From: Datura wrightii | Taxonomy: Eukaryota > Streptophyta > Magnoliopsida > Solanales > Solanaceae | Assembly (NCBI GenBank): GCA_035772735.1 | Contig: JASDFA010000016.1 | Span: 151,044,501-151,108,500 of the forward strand | Direction of reading: 5' to 3' | DNA length: 64,000 bases | In this document: piece after piece, positions 35,157 to 45,736 of the stretch | How the letters are laid out: each line of letters opens with the position of its first letter | How positions within the stretch are numbered: position 1 is the first letter of the stretch | Program-made: the position numbers and the translations under genes | Notes under the pieces: generated by a model | Seen by the model: only the letters and a program-made list of their open reading frames with translations | What the model was told of the DNA's origin: nothing | The model's database searches: none

Positions 35157-36364
35157 ATGGCAAGCAGGCAAGAAAAAGGAAAGGGCGCATCTACATCGGG
35201 CGCCGAAAGGAAAAGAATTAGACTTGGAACAGCAGTCTCAGCAGCACTAGCGGTTCCGCACGGCCAACACCGTCAATACGGAACCCGATGGGTGACAGAC
35301 GAAGGGAAGAAATGGTACACAAAGCATAAGGAGAATAATACTTCCCCGAGGAGCATATTGCAAGGGAGCCGTTGGCACAAGAATTCCCCAGAATTGTACA
35401 CCGGATTGACGCTGCCGGGCTGAAATTCATTTTTGAAGAGCCCAAGGAGTGCAATCTCCACCTGATTCGGGAGTTCTACGCCAACTGGAACCCGACACTC
35501 CAAAGTCACACCATCAAGATAAGGGGGCAGATAGTCACCTTTGAGCCCCATCACCTTAATGCCATTTTGGGGGCGAGGGACACAGACGCCCATGTACTCC
35601 GGCAGCTGAATATCACTCCACCATATGCGGATATCAGACTCACTCTGTGTGGAGCCCGTTCTACAGCACGGTGGAGCAGGCATAAGGAGAGGGGCTACCA
35701 TCAGACGCTGCACTACTCTCAAATGAACAGGGAAGCCAGAATTTGGCTTAAGATCGTGTGTTCCTGCCTGATCCCGGGGGTGCACATGACAGATGTCACC
35801 CGGGATCGTGTGTGCTTGGTCTACGCCCTGATGAAAGGGCTGGAGATTAATGTTAGGGCGGTGATCATCTCTGCCATGAAGAGAGCTCGTTTGCATCAAG
35901 GGCACAGGTATGGGTTTGGTGGCTTGCTGACCACATTCCTGAGGGGCCTGGATATTGAGGAAGAGGCCCTGAACTACATCCCGCAAATGGAGAGGCGTGC
36001 CTTGGATGTCACCAAAACTAAGGCACCCGACACCACTCACGAGCCAGTTCTCCCATTAGCAACGCGACATGCTCGGGATGATCAGTATATGGCCCGCATG
36101 TTCGGGATGCAGATGCTACAGTTGCACCTAGGCGGGAGGCCAGCAACAGAAGATGAGTTGTGGCAACTCGAGTTGTACTACCCCTTCGGCGAAAATGCCA
36201 GGGCTTTATGCCGAGTGGGGCCAACTTTTGTAGAGCCCGTTGATGATGATGTCCCCACAGACGAGGAGACACACCTCGATGACTCAGATGAGGATAGCGG
36301 GGGTGATTCGGATATGGGGGACGAGGCAACCGCACTTGACGAAGAAGTGGAATACTTCGATTGA
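35157..36364 (+). pseudogene. Element F: ORF2, acidic-tailed protein like 'putative plant transposon protein'
   Basis: The start ATG at 35157 (MASRQEKGKGASTSGAERKR) is the first Met; the more upstream in-frame TTG at 35145 is not needed. A one-base shift near 35335-35345 splits it; the long part is open from 35372 to 36364. Features are a basic N-terminus, then HLIREFYANWNPTLQ, the IRGQIVTFEPHHLNAILG segment, ARIWLKIVCSCLIPGVH, VYALMKGLEINVRAVI, and a highly acidic C-terminal tail from about 36240. The layout recalls Pfam 'Putative plant transposon protein' (PF20167, from memory). H carries a homologue. The function is unknown. Confidence 0.7.
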
Positions 36365-38164
36365 TCAGGGAGTTTCACCACCTACTCTTGTGCTATACTA
36401 AATTTTGTGAACACTGGGGACAGTGTTTGATTTAAGTGTGGGGTGGGAGTAGTTAGGTGTTGGTTGTTTTGTTGTTGTTTATGTTTATGTTTTATTGTTG
36501 TGCTTGTGAAAAATTGTGACCCTGTGATTTTGGTGTTTATGTTTTGTATTGTAATTTGGTGTTGTAATTAATGTGAAGTTGTTGTGTGCCGTATGGAGTT
36601 GTTGTTAGCTGGTTGTGTAAATATTGTTGTTTATTGAAATTATCGATATTTTTAAAATTTTTCGTGAAATCTTTTTTATGATTGGGTTTCTCGGCATTTG
36701 TTTTTGATGCTTTTACCGAGAATAGGCCCATTGAACCGAAGTCGTAAATAGTGATCGTTCCCTATGATGGATGGATGACGACCGTCTTAAGGGAAATGTA
36801 GTCGATAGGAGTAGGTTCTTTGTTCTTTTTAATTTTTTTTCTTTTGTTTGTTTATATCCCGAACATGTCGTTACTTTATGGTTTGGAATTCTAGTTGCGT
36901 GTTGTATATGATATTTAGAATGAAAAGGTCATTCGTATGAAAGCATGCAACTTTGTAAACATGTTGAGATACCTAGACCATAGAGTTCGATTCGGTTTGA
37001 TTGAGGCTTAATGTTTGAATTCTTGTAATTAGCTGATTGAAGAGTCTGTGAATATGTCTTGAGTTGAGCATGTGCAATGAGAGTGTGGTGAGGTTACGAT
37101 TCTTCCATGCTATTGTGAAGTATCTAGAACTTGCGTGGTGTGTGTACGAAACGAAATGAAGGATGTGTATTGTAGGAAAGGATGTAGGCATTTCTTTGAT
37201 TTAACCGAAAGTTTTTTTTCTCATTATCGTACCTACCTTGAATGTACATCCTAGTTAGCCCATTGAGCCTTTAGCCTAATTTTTTTCTTTTGTCAAAAAG
37301 GTACAAACCGAGCTTAACCCCTTCTTTTCATTATCCGTGAATTTGATCCAAAACTCTTAAGCGCTCAAGAAAAGAAATTTCCCACAGTGTCAAGGAGTGG
37401 TAATTGTGAAAAGAAAGGAAAAGCGGAAGTGGTGAAAGTAAAGAAAAGGTCAAAGGTGCACTTCCCGAATTTAATAAAATGAAGATGTATAACTAATCTT
37501 TGTTATTAAGTCAAGTGTGCTTAAAGAAATGGGAACAAAAATAAAGAAAGGCTTCAAGAAAGGGGAGGATGAAGGAAGAAACAATGCCCATAATGTGGTG
37601 GGATGTATGGAAAAGCGCTTAAGGGTGCTAGTTGCTACTATTGGTTAGCCCAGTATGTACTAGTTTCTTAGCTTACATTACAACCCATTAAGTCCTATGT
37701 GATCTTACATCACTCGTCCTTATATTAGTGGAGTAATACACTAGAGGCAAGCTTATGTGTCATAACATGATGCATGTGAATTCTTTGGGAGAGAGAGCGA
37801 AATCGTGTTCATATGCCCCTGCATATAATGTTTTTGAGATCATATGATTGAAAAGGGGGAAATTCTCTTGTGTTGTGAGGGCACATGCTTGAAGAGAGAT
37901 TAAATTTCATGTCGGATGTCTTGATCAGCTGATTTGCATGAGTTTGCCGAGATCGAGAGTCGACTCTTGAGTCTAGGAGGTCTTAATGTGTTGAATGTCA
38001 TGGTATTGATGAGATTATGCATGTTTTATTGATGATTTGCTATGTAAATAATCGGTATAACCATAGCTTGAATTGTCAAGCCAAAGTAGCTATGATTGGG
38101 TGTCAATTGCATGAAATGTGAGATTATTGTTCGAGCACGAACAAAGTTTTAAGTGTGGGGTAAG
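36365..38164 (+). other. Element F: 3' non-coding region with two polypurine-like sites
   Basis: No coding text is visible; antisense open frames here have no motif. TAAGTGTGGGGT occurs right after ORF2 (36433-36444), preceded by GGGGACAGTGTTTGATT, and again at 38150-38161 against the 3' LTR, where it acts as the polypurine tract. The sequence between is AT-rich with purine-rich stretches. Confidence 0.65.
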
Positions 38165-39576
38165 TGATCTTGGGCAGAATTAAATGCCCAAGTGATACTC
38201 AAATGCTTCATTTCGTCTTGTTCATCCATTGATAGTTGTACATTCTCATGTGATTTGTAGTTAAAATGTGAATTTATACTAACCAACATGATTAGTGTTG
38301 TTTTGCAGGAAAAATGTAATTTTAGGAAGCTAAGATGCATGTTGGGAGAAATCGAAATGGACTCAGAAGCGAGCAATGGAAAAGGCCAAGGTCATGCAGC
38401 AAATTAAGGGGCACCGCGATGGAACCGTGTCACGCTGCCATCGCGGATGCATTCTGCCCCGGATGATTAAAATAGGCCAAGTTCCAGTGAGGGTCCGCGT
38501 TGGGGCCGTGAAACGTTGGCCAAGCCCCGCGTTGCACACCGTGGCATGTTGGGCATAATTACCTGGAGGACCGGATTCCAGTGAGGGTCCATGCTTGTGG
38601 CATGTCACAGAGGTAGTGCTCCGCGATGCACTCCGTGACACGTTGCTTGTTATTCCGGGAAAAATTCCCACTAGTATAAATAGAACACTTAGGTTTATTT
38701 TTAATGATTCTGACTTGGTTGAGTAAGAACGTGGGTTACAGGCAGTTGAGGGGACGAAATTCTTAGGGTTCTTCTCTATCTCTTTCTTCTTTATTCCAAT
38801 TATTTGTATGATTTACACTCATTTAATGATGTTTAATCCACAAATGAGTGGCTAAATTTGCTTCTTCCTGAGGTTAAGAACATTTGTAGTGGAATGTAAT
38901 TATTGATCATCTTGATTTTTCATCTTTTCTTCCATGGTTGTTCTATTAATTCTTATTTTTACTGCATTAATGTGTGGGCAATATTAATGTATATCTAAAA
39001 ATCCGGTTTGCGCTCTAAAGAGAAAGAAATTGGAAAGTTGTGAATTAGTAGGATTTAATCTCTTCTTCGTTTGGGAAAATTGAGAATTGATTTACCTTCA
39101 GAATAGAAATATATCTGAAAGTCATATTAGTTAATTAAGGAATCGGTTTCGTATGGCTAGAACATGAATTTCTTCTTATCACAGAAATGTAGGTGGAAGG
39201 TTCATGATTTTTAAGTTGGGTTAAATACGAGAGTTTTAATTCATAGGCAATAATTCTTGACTAGCAACCGAAGGAAAGATTAACCAATTTGTATCAATAA
39301 ATTGCTTCCCTGCATATTTGTTTTAGCCTCAGCATGCTCATTACTATAGTTCAGACAAAAATTGTACATTTGTTTTAGATTAGTATAAATTAGGAAACAA
39401 ACTCCCAAAATCTTCTTGAAATTGTTGTCTGCATTACTAGAGTTAGAGTTTATTAACACTTAATTAGATTATTACCTTGGTCCAGTCCCTGTGGGATCGA
39501 TACTTGGCTACTCTAGCCATTTTACTACTTGTTCGACCACGTGCACTTGCGTGTTGGCATTCCAAACCACCGAACA
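38165..39576 (+). mobile_element. Element F: 3' LTR (1,412 bp)
   Basis: The LTR runs from TGATCTTGGGCAGAAT to AACCACCGAACA and is followed by TSD TGTAG. It carries the TATA box TATAAATAG at 38675-38683 and CTCCGTGACACGTTG at 38631-38645. Confidence 0.93.
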
Positions 39577-39581
39577 TGTAG

Positions 39582-40230
39582 AACCACCCTCAAATGAGCA
39601 GCATGCTCCTCCTCTCTCCAGGAGTATATAAGGATATCATCAATGAACACAATCATGAACATATACATATATGGCTTGAACACCCTGTTCATCAAATATA
39701 TAAAAGCTACAGGAGCATTCGTTAGTCCAAAAGACAAAACTATAAACTCGTAATGAACATACCATGTCCTAAAGGCTATCTTCGGGATGTCACTCTCCCG
39801 AACCCTGACCTTACGGTATTCGGACTTGAGGTCTATCTTTGAAAAGCATTTAGAACCCTGAAGCTGGTCAAACAAATCATCAATCTGGGGGAAAGAATAC
39901 TTGTTCTTGATGGTGATCTTATTCAATTGCCAATAATCAATACACATACAAAGAGAACCATCTTTCTTTCGAACAAAGGGAACTGGTGCACCCCCACAGG
40001 GATTTGCTATATCTGATGAATCCTTTGTCTAGAATGTCTTTCAACTACTCCTTCAACTCCTTTAGCTTGGCTGGAACCATTCTATAAGGAGGAATAAATA
40101 TAGGCTGCATATCAGGAAGAAGGTCAATACCAAAGTCAATCTCCCGCTCGGGAGGAATTCCTGATAGATCATCTGGGAACACTTTTGGATATTCACATAC
40201 TACTGGAACTGACTGGATAGTTGGGGTCTC
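39582..40230 (-). pseudogene. Element E: reverse transcriptase, first part
   Basis: Minus-strand text includes YPKVFPDDLSGIPPEREIDF, MCIDYWQLNKITIKNKY, RTWYVHYEFIVLSFGLTNAP and the intact catalytic VFIDDILIYS. Stops and a frameshift occur near 40045 and 39990. F interrupts it just after EEHAAHLRVVLH; the reading continues at 29828. Confidence 0.9.
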
Positions 40231-40700
40231 GGACGTAGCATCCTTAACCCTAACTAGATGATACACGCAACCCTTAGAAATCATCTTTCTGGCCTTAAGG
40301 TAGGAGATGAAATAACCTACAGGCACAACTGAACTACCCTTCCACTCTAGGACTGGCTCACTCAGAAATCTAAAACTCTACTGCACGGGTTCTACAATTC
40401 ACTGAGGCATAGCATGGAAATAGTCAATCCATGTCGAGGATGACATCAAAATCGGTCATGGCTATCTCTTCTAAATCCGTTGAGGTGATTTTCTGAAGGA
40501 TTGGGACTAACAATTTCTACACACCCATCTAGCTATAACTAAATCATCAACTGGAGTAGAGACTGAGAAGGGTTATAATAAGATTTCGGGACTGACTCTG
40601 AAACTTCTAGTAACATAGGGGGTCACAAAAGACAAAGTAGCCCCTGAATCTAACAATGCATATACATCAAGGTGGAATACTTGTAACATACCAGTGATTA
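40231..40700 (-). pseudogene. Element E: aspartic protease
   Basis: The text around 40620-40700 (VITGMLQVFHLDVYALLDSG, ATLSFVTPYVTRSF) holds the catalytic Asp. The C-terminal part near 40430 has the WIDYF equivalent of GMDWL and is followed by SKGCVYHLVRVKD (about 40240-40300). Several stops and shifts interrupt it. Confidence 0.8.
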
Positions 40701-41936
40701 CGTCTAGGGAGACCTGCTGCTCCTAGCGGGATGCTTGGGCAAAAAATCTGTTTTGGTGTTGTCCGCCACTTGTACTAGTAGATTCCCCCTACTGAGCTGG
40801 GCGTGCTGGTGGAGCTGCTGAACTAGGAGTTGGGCCTCGACCCCTATCATGACCCTTTCTAGCTACTATACAGTCTCTAAGCATGTGCCCAGGCTTCCTG
40901 CACCGGAAGCAAGCCCCTATACCCGCCAAACACTGTCCTGTGTGTCTCCGTCCACATCTGCTACACTCTAGAGGGCTGGTCTCTACAGGTCTGCTACTCT
41001 AACCTCTCAAGCCCGATGCTTGTCCGCTCTGATTGCGTCTGGACCTAGATGGAACACTCATTGCCGAAGGCCCTGGGGCTGAGGATCTTTGGTGGGACTA
41101 CTGACGGTTCCCACTAGGCCTCTGCTGGGAGAATCTGATGCTATCAGTCCTGGCACTCTTGGCCTCCCTCTCTTGCTCACTCATCTGTACCACCTGCATC
41201 TGCTGGGCATACAGGACTATTCGAGCAAAGTCAATATCCTGAAGAAGCATCGCATTACGGAAATCTCTGACCAAGGAGTCTACAATCCCGTGCATAAACC
41301 TGCTCATAGGGGCCCTCTGATCCGCCACCATCTCAGGTGCATACTTGAGTCAATGAGTGAACTCCAGGGCATACTCTTGAACCATTATCTTTCCTTGCTT
41401 TAGATTCACAAATTCGGCCACTTTCAGCTTCCTCATCTCACGAGGGAAAAATCAATCTAGAAAAGCAACATGAAATTTATCCCAACTAATAGGGCATGCT
41501 CTAACCTCTCTATTATCCTTCCATTGCTTGAACAAAATGTGCGCGACCCCCATCAACTGATATGAGGGCAAATCGTCACACTCCTCTCCAGTCACCCCCA
41601 TAATCTAGGTGATCTTCAAAATCTCCTCAACGAACTCATGTGGATCCTCGTCCACCTTCGACCCAAGGAACTCAGGAGGGTTCATCCTCAGAAAGTCTCT
41701 AACTCTCACCACTACTGCATTCTCGTTCTGAGGGACATGCACTACCGCCTGCTGATTGACCTGGGCGGCTAAGGCCTGGGATAACATCTGAATGGATGCC
41801 CTAAACACTATGTGGGCAATTAGCTTGGGTATATACTAGCATGGGCTGGTTAGGCCTGTTGATGCTCGTCTCCATTGCCATCCTCATGGCCATTTCCATT
41901 TCCATTTCTCCTTACGTTCACTCTGCGGGGAGGCAT
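40701..41936 (-). pseudogene. Element E: gag with intact zinc knuckle
   Basis: The start MPPRRVNVRR at 41936 follows the primer site by about 195 bases. The core contains MNPPEFLGSKVDEDPHEFVE (41605-41808 frame), LKQGKIMVQEYALEFTH and MVADQRAPMSRFMHGI. The knuckle CFRCRKPGHMLRDC (about 40870-40915) keeps all four zinc ligands. Stops occur after the N-terminal 28 residues, after EILKIT, and at later points. It is the same gag type as B. Confidence 0.87.
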
Positions 41937-42130
41937 GATTCTGCAAACATGTATAGCACGAGTTAGAATGATAGAGAGACATTTCACCGCACGACATAGA
42001 TCATGAAAGAAGGGAACATTACCTAAATGTCTCGTAACCTCTTTGTAATAAGTGTGGCACGCTTCACACCTATTAAAAAGACTCTAGTTAACGCTGCTTT
42101 CGGACACCCTAGGACACTTCAAAACCTAAT

Positions 42131-42142
42131 GCTCTGATACCA
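42131..42142 (-). promoter_or_regulatory. Element E: primer binding site (initiator Met tRNA)
   Basis: The minus strand reads TGGTATCAGAGC, four bases inside the 5' LTR. The leader 41937-42130 has no visible gene. Confidence 0.92.
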
Positions 42143-42146
42143 AGTT

Positions 42147-44507
42147 TTTCACTACCCGAACAAAGGCCCAGATCAAGATACGGGACAAGAAACCCTAAGA
42201 GGCTCCAACTCAGCCAATGGAATGAACATACATCTATCTCAATTATAATAAAGTGGAAGGTCATCATAAATATCATAGCGGAAGTCTAAACAAAACATAA
42301 TATCTGAATACATACATGAATCCAATGCTTAATACACACTATGTCCGAAAAGCCTCTAATGGATGAGCTGATAGGACAAGACTCCAACTAACTCATTAAA
42401 ATTTGTAAACTAAAAATACAACATACAATTGGTAAGAAGGGCCCTCACAAGTTGAGGACTCACCAACTGAGGCTAAGAGGTCCTAACTCCGAAAGTCTGA
42501 CTAACAGCGGGACTGAGCTTGGATATTGGAGCCTGTATCAAGAAACAATACAGCATAAAGTATGCGGTCAGTACGTGGAATGAACCGAGTATGCAAGGTA
42601 AATAGAACTATGAAGAAAGAAAAATAATTACACATGCATAATATAATACATAATCAAGACAAGATTAGGAAAGTAGGGCTTGCATGCTATTTTCCGAAAT
42701 CATGATCCGAACATAACTGAATATCATAACTGAATCGAATGACCCAAAGATGAAAACTGATAATCGTAAGTAAAATTGAACATTGGGTCAAACCTGTTAA
42801 AAACATATATCATGACTGAGGTACCTGCATAACTGAAATTATGAGGAACAATGGGAGACCGTCATATAATCGACATTACCACGATAGAGCTTATATGGTC
42901 CCGACTATCACAATCAAGTGGGCAGAGCCGTCCAAAGCCTTGTCAGGGCTAAGGACGCTACCATGATATCAATATCAAGCTCAAGGCCCCTTGGGGGCAG
43001 GGGAAACTCCAAGGGAGGTCCCAAAATATAAAAGAGAACCTACGTTGGCGCGTAGTTTTGAGGCACGGGGTTGTTTGACCCTTAGCCTACTCGGTGCTAG
43101 ACACTACTCCCAAAAACATGCATATGCTCTCCATTGTTTTTCAATGAATATGACCATCATCTAATGACGAAGTTGAATAACGCATACATGCATAATCTAA
43201 AATCATAACATGAGGAGCCTTGGCTCAAACCATACCACAAGATAAAAATAATTGGAGTCTTGACTCCAAAACCATGTGGTAAGCTAATTCATGAAATCAT
43301 AAAACACACTTGATCACATGGGCTTGCCCAATACTTTAACATATTTGAAATCAAATTGATTCACTTTGAAAACATGAACATAATCATGGGTATATCAAAA
43401 TCATGTGTTATTCATAAACATCTCATCATACTTGAACTCATAACCCAAAGATCTCAACTTTTATGAACATTCATAGATGGGAATCAAAATTTAGAAAACA
43501 TAAAAACATTATTTATAATTTAAAACATTATAAAATCTGCATGAAAACATTATTTATAATTTAAAACATTGTAAAATCTTCCAATTAATCATAATTCATC
43601 ATTTAAAACATGCTTAGATCATACCCATGATTAAAACTTAGGAATTCATGCATTGGGTAAAATCCCCATGTAATCATCAATTAGAACATCATGAATTAAG
43701 AGGGAATTGGGCATGGGTGTGGACAATTACACCCATTCATAACCCTACATACCTGAGACGATCTGATTCTACAACTTCCTTGATTGCCCCAATGAATATT
43801 TAGGGAAAAACCTTGATGTACTAGGCTTGATCACCTTTTTAGACCTCTAAACTTGCATGCATGAGTTTTGAATAGGTTAGAATGACTTAACCCATCTTAT
43901 ACACTATATTGTTGGTTTAAAACAATATAGTTTAGGCCTTAGGAACATAAAAATTATGAAAAAGCCCTTAATAAACTCGTAGAAAAAAATAGACGGCCAT
44001 TCCCAACAAGGGAGTGGACGGGTCGTCGTCACTGGCCACGACTCGTGGTCAGCCTTCATCATAAGCACTGCCAAAATTCCTCTGAGGGTCACCACAAGAG
44101 ACTTGACGGGTCATTGCTGGTGACCATGACTTGTAGTCACTTCCCATCCTTCTCACTGCCAAACATCACTTGGGGTATCACCACAGGGGACACCACCACT
44201 CGTGGTGTGCTCGACGAATCATGGTGATAACTTGTTTGGTGCACTGCCCAGATTCCTTCATCCTTCAAAAACCCTTATCCACGGCTGACCTGAGGAGTCA
44301 TGATGCTGACCATGAATCGTGGTCACAACTATGGTCACCCAAAACCAAATATTTTCAACAAGTCCCAACCTCTCCCCATGGGTCACTTAACAACTTGTGC
44401 GGTTCCTGATGGGTCACTGGTCAACTCATCCTATGACCTGGTGTAGAAATTTCTATTTTCTCCATTTCAACTCCCGGGTTTGATCTTAGGGTTGTCGAGT
44501 TATTACA
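42147..44507 (-). mobile_element. Element E: 5' LTR (2,361 bp)
   Basis: It begins TTTCACTACCCGAAC and ends GAGTTATTACA. It contains the uninterrupted form of D's target (GTTTG at 43073-43077 in GGGGTTGTTTGACCC). A motif-rich part at about 44000-44420 repeats CACGACTCGTGG-like words, and on the minus strand GTGTATAAGATGGG near 43890 is a candidate TATA region. No gene is visible. Confidence 0.88.
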
Positions 44508-44512
44508 ATAGG

Positions 44513-45736
44513 CTTGATACTTATCATTATTTCATACCACCCACGAGATGAAACTTATACCAGAATTCCAAAAAGGGGTGTTATATGTTATACTACGACT
44601 TGTAGGCCTAACAACAAGGATCGACCTGAAAAACTCATAATATACCTATGACTACTTCTGATGCTGCCTGCCACATACACTAGATGATGTGCCCTGCTGA
44701 GATGGGTGAGCTACCTGAGTTGCTGAAATGGTGGACTGAGTCTTCTCACGTCTGGCTAGAGGGCAATTCCTTACTTTATGGCCCACTGACCATATCCAAA
44801 ACAACCTTCCTTGCTGAGCGAATAGTTTCCAGGGTGGCTCTTTCCATAGTTCTCAAGAGCTGGGCAACCTGACAAGGCAGTAGTAGAGATGGTCGAGGCT
44901 CTACCTTTACCCCATTAGCTACTGAGAAATCACTAAGCTTATTGCCCAAATTGTAGCACCAAAAGAAAACATTTAAACAATCTATGCACTTTCCTAGGTG
45001 GTTCTTTCCATAGTTCTTACAAGATGGATATATTATCTCCCTTACCCATGACCTGCTCTCCTGAATCTTAGGGTCGGACTTTCTGTCCCTTTGCTCCCCT
45101 TCGAATCCGGGCAGTGGGACACAAATTGATGAAAGTGCTAGAGCCAATGCCATCTATTGGAGTTATGGGTGGCTCCTACCACCTGACCCTTGTCGGAAAA
45201 ATTCAAAATATCTAGTTATAGCCCTCTTGCTCTCCCTTTCTTTTTCCTTAAACCTCCCACCAGCCTTCAAACTGTGAACCTCAGACAAACTCTTCTTGGT
45301 GGTCTCAAACCCTAGTGATTCAGGTACCTCTGATAGAGTTTATAGGGGCGACTACCTGCTGGTTAAGCTAAGTGGTTGCGGCTGTATTAACACTCTAAAG
45401 GCATCCCCAAGCTTCGCATCCATCACTTGCCCACTAAGGGGGCCTACTGGAGTTGATGGGACTGGTGGATTCTCGTTAGCATTTTCTCTTCCACTATCAC
45501 TTTTGGGAGGCATTGTCTGCAAATGGTAAAGCACGAGTTACAAGAGTAACTTAGTAACTTTAGAGTTTACACTCTATCGCACAATAAGAATAATAAAGAA
45601 GGGAATTTTTCCTAAAACTGTCTTGTAGCCCCTTCCTCATACGTGTGTTACACTTCACACCTATGAAAAAGACTCCACCTAACGTGACTTTAAGACACCC
45701 TAGGACACTCTAAACCTAATGCCTTGATACCAAGTT
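44513..45736 (-). pseudogene. Element C: gag remnant and primer site
   Basis: The minus-strand gag starts MPPKSDSGRENANEN at 45534 and keeps FRVL, but the central gag core is missing. Two zinc-knuckle relics remain: CKNYGKNHLGKC with FFWCYNLGNKLSDF near 44950-45030, and FGYGQ with HKVRNCP near 44780-44815. The primer site at 45721-45732 reads TGGTATCAAGGC, a two-base variant of the iMet site. From 44513 to 44690 no domain is recognised. The protease and all downstream domains are absent before E begins. Confidence 0.75.

Larger units (their letters stand above)
29829..39576 (+). mobile_element. Element F: non-autonomous Athila/Tat-like LTR retrotransposon (9,748 bp)
   Basis: The LTRs are 29829-31241 and 38165-39576, about 95% identical by eye over the first 370 bases. 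TSD TGTAG is perfect (29824-29828 and 39577-39581). The primer site matches Asp tRNA. The interior holds gag and protease, a conserved hairpin, a GC-rich repeat block, a second gene (ORF2) and a long 3' non-coding region. Reverse transcriptase, RNase H and integrase are absent, and there is no sign of an insertion that removed them, so this copy needs a helper. It splits E's reverse transcriptase. Confidence 0.93.
12086..44507 (-). mobile_element. Element E: gypsy retrotransposon split by three insertions
   Basis: The minus-strand element has its 5' LTR at 42147-44507, a tRNA-iMet primer site at 42131-42142, then gag, protease, reverse transcriptase, RNase H, integrase, chromodomain, polypurine tract and 3' LTR. 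The internal text is continuous only when D (12858-23288), the solo LTR (25043-27603) and F (29829-39576), each with one TSD copy, are removed; about 9.7 kb remains, a usual size for a Tekay-type element. The first 150 aligned LTR bases show about 23 mismatches, so E is much older than D and F. Confidence 0.9.

Noticed and set aside
35372..36364. Long open frame as a host gene
   Set aside because: It lies between the gag-protease and 3' LTR of F, inside perfect TSDs, and has a homologue at the same place in H, so it belongs to the element.
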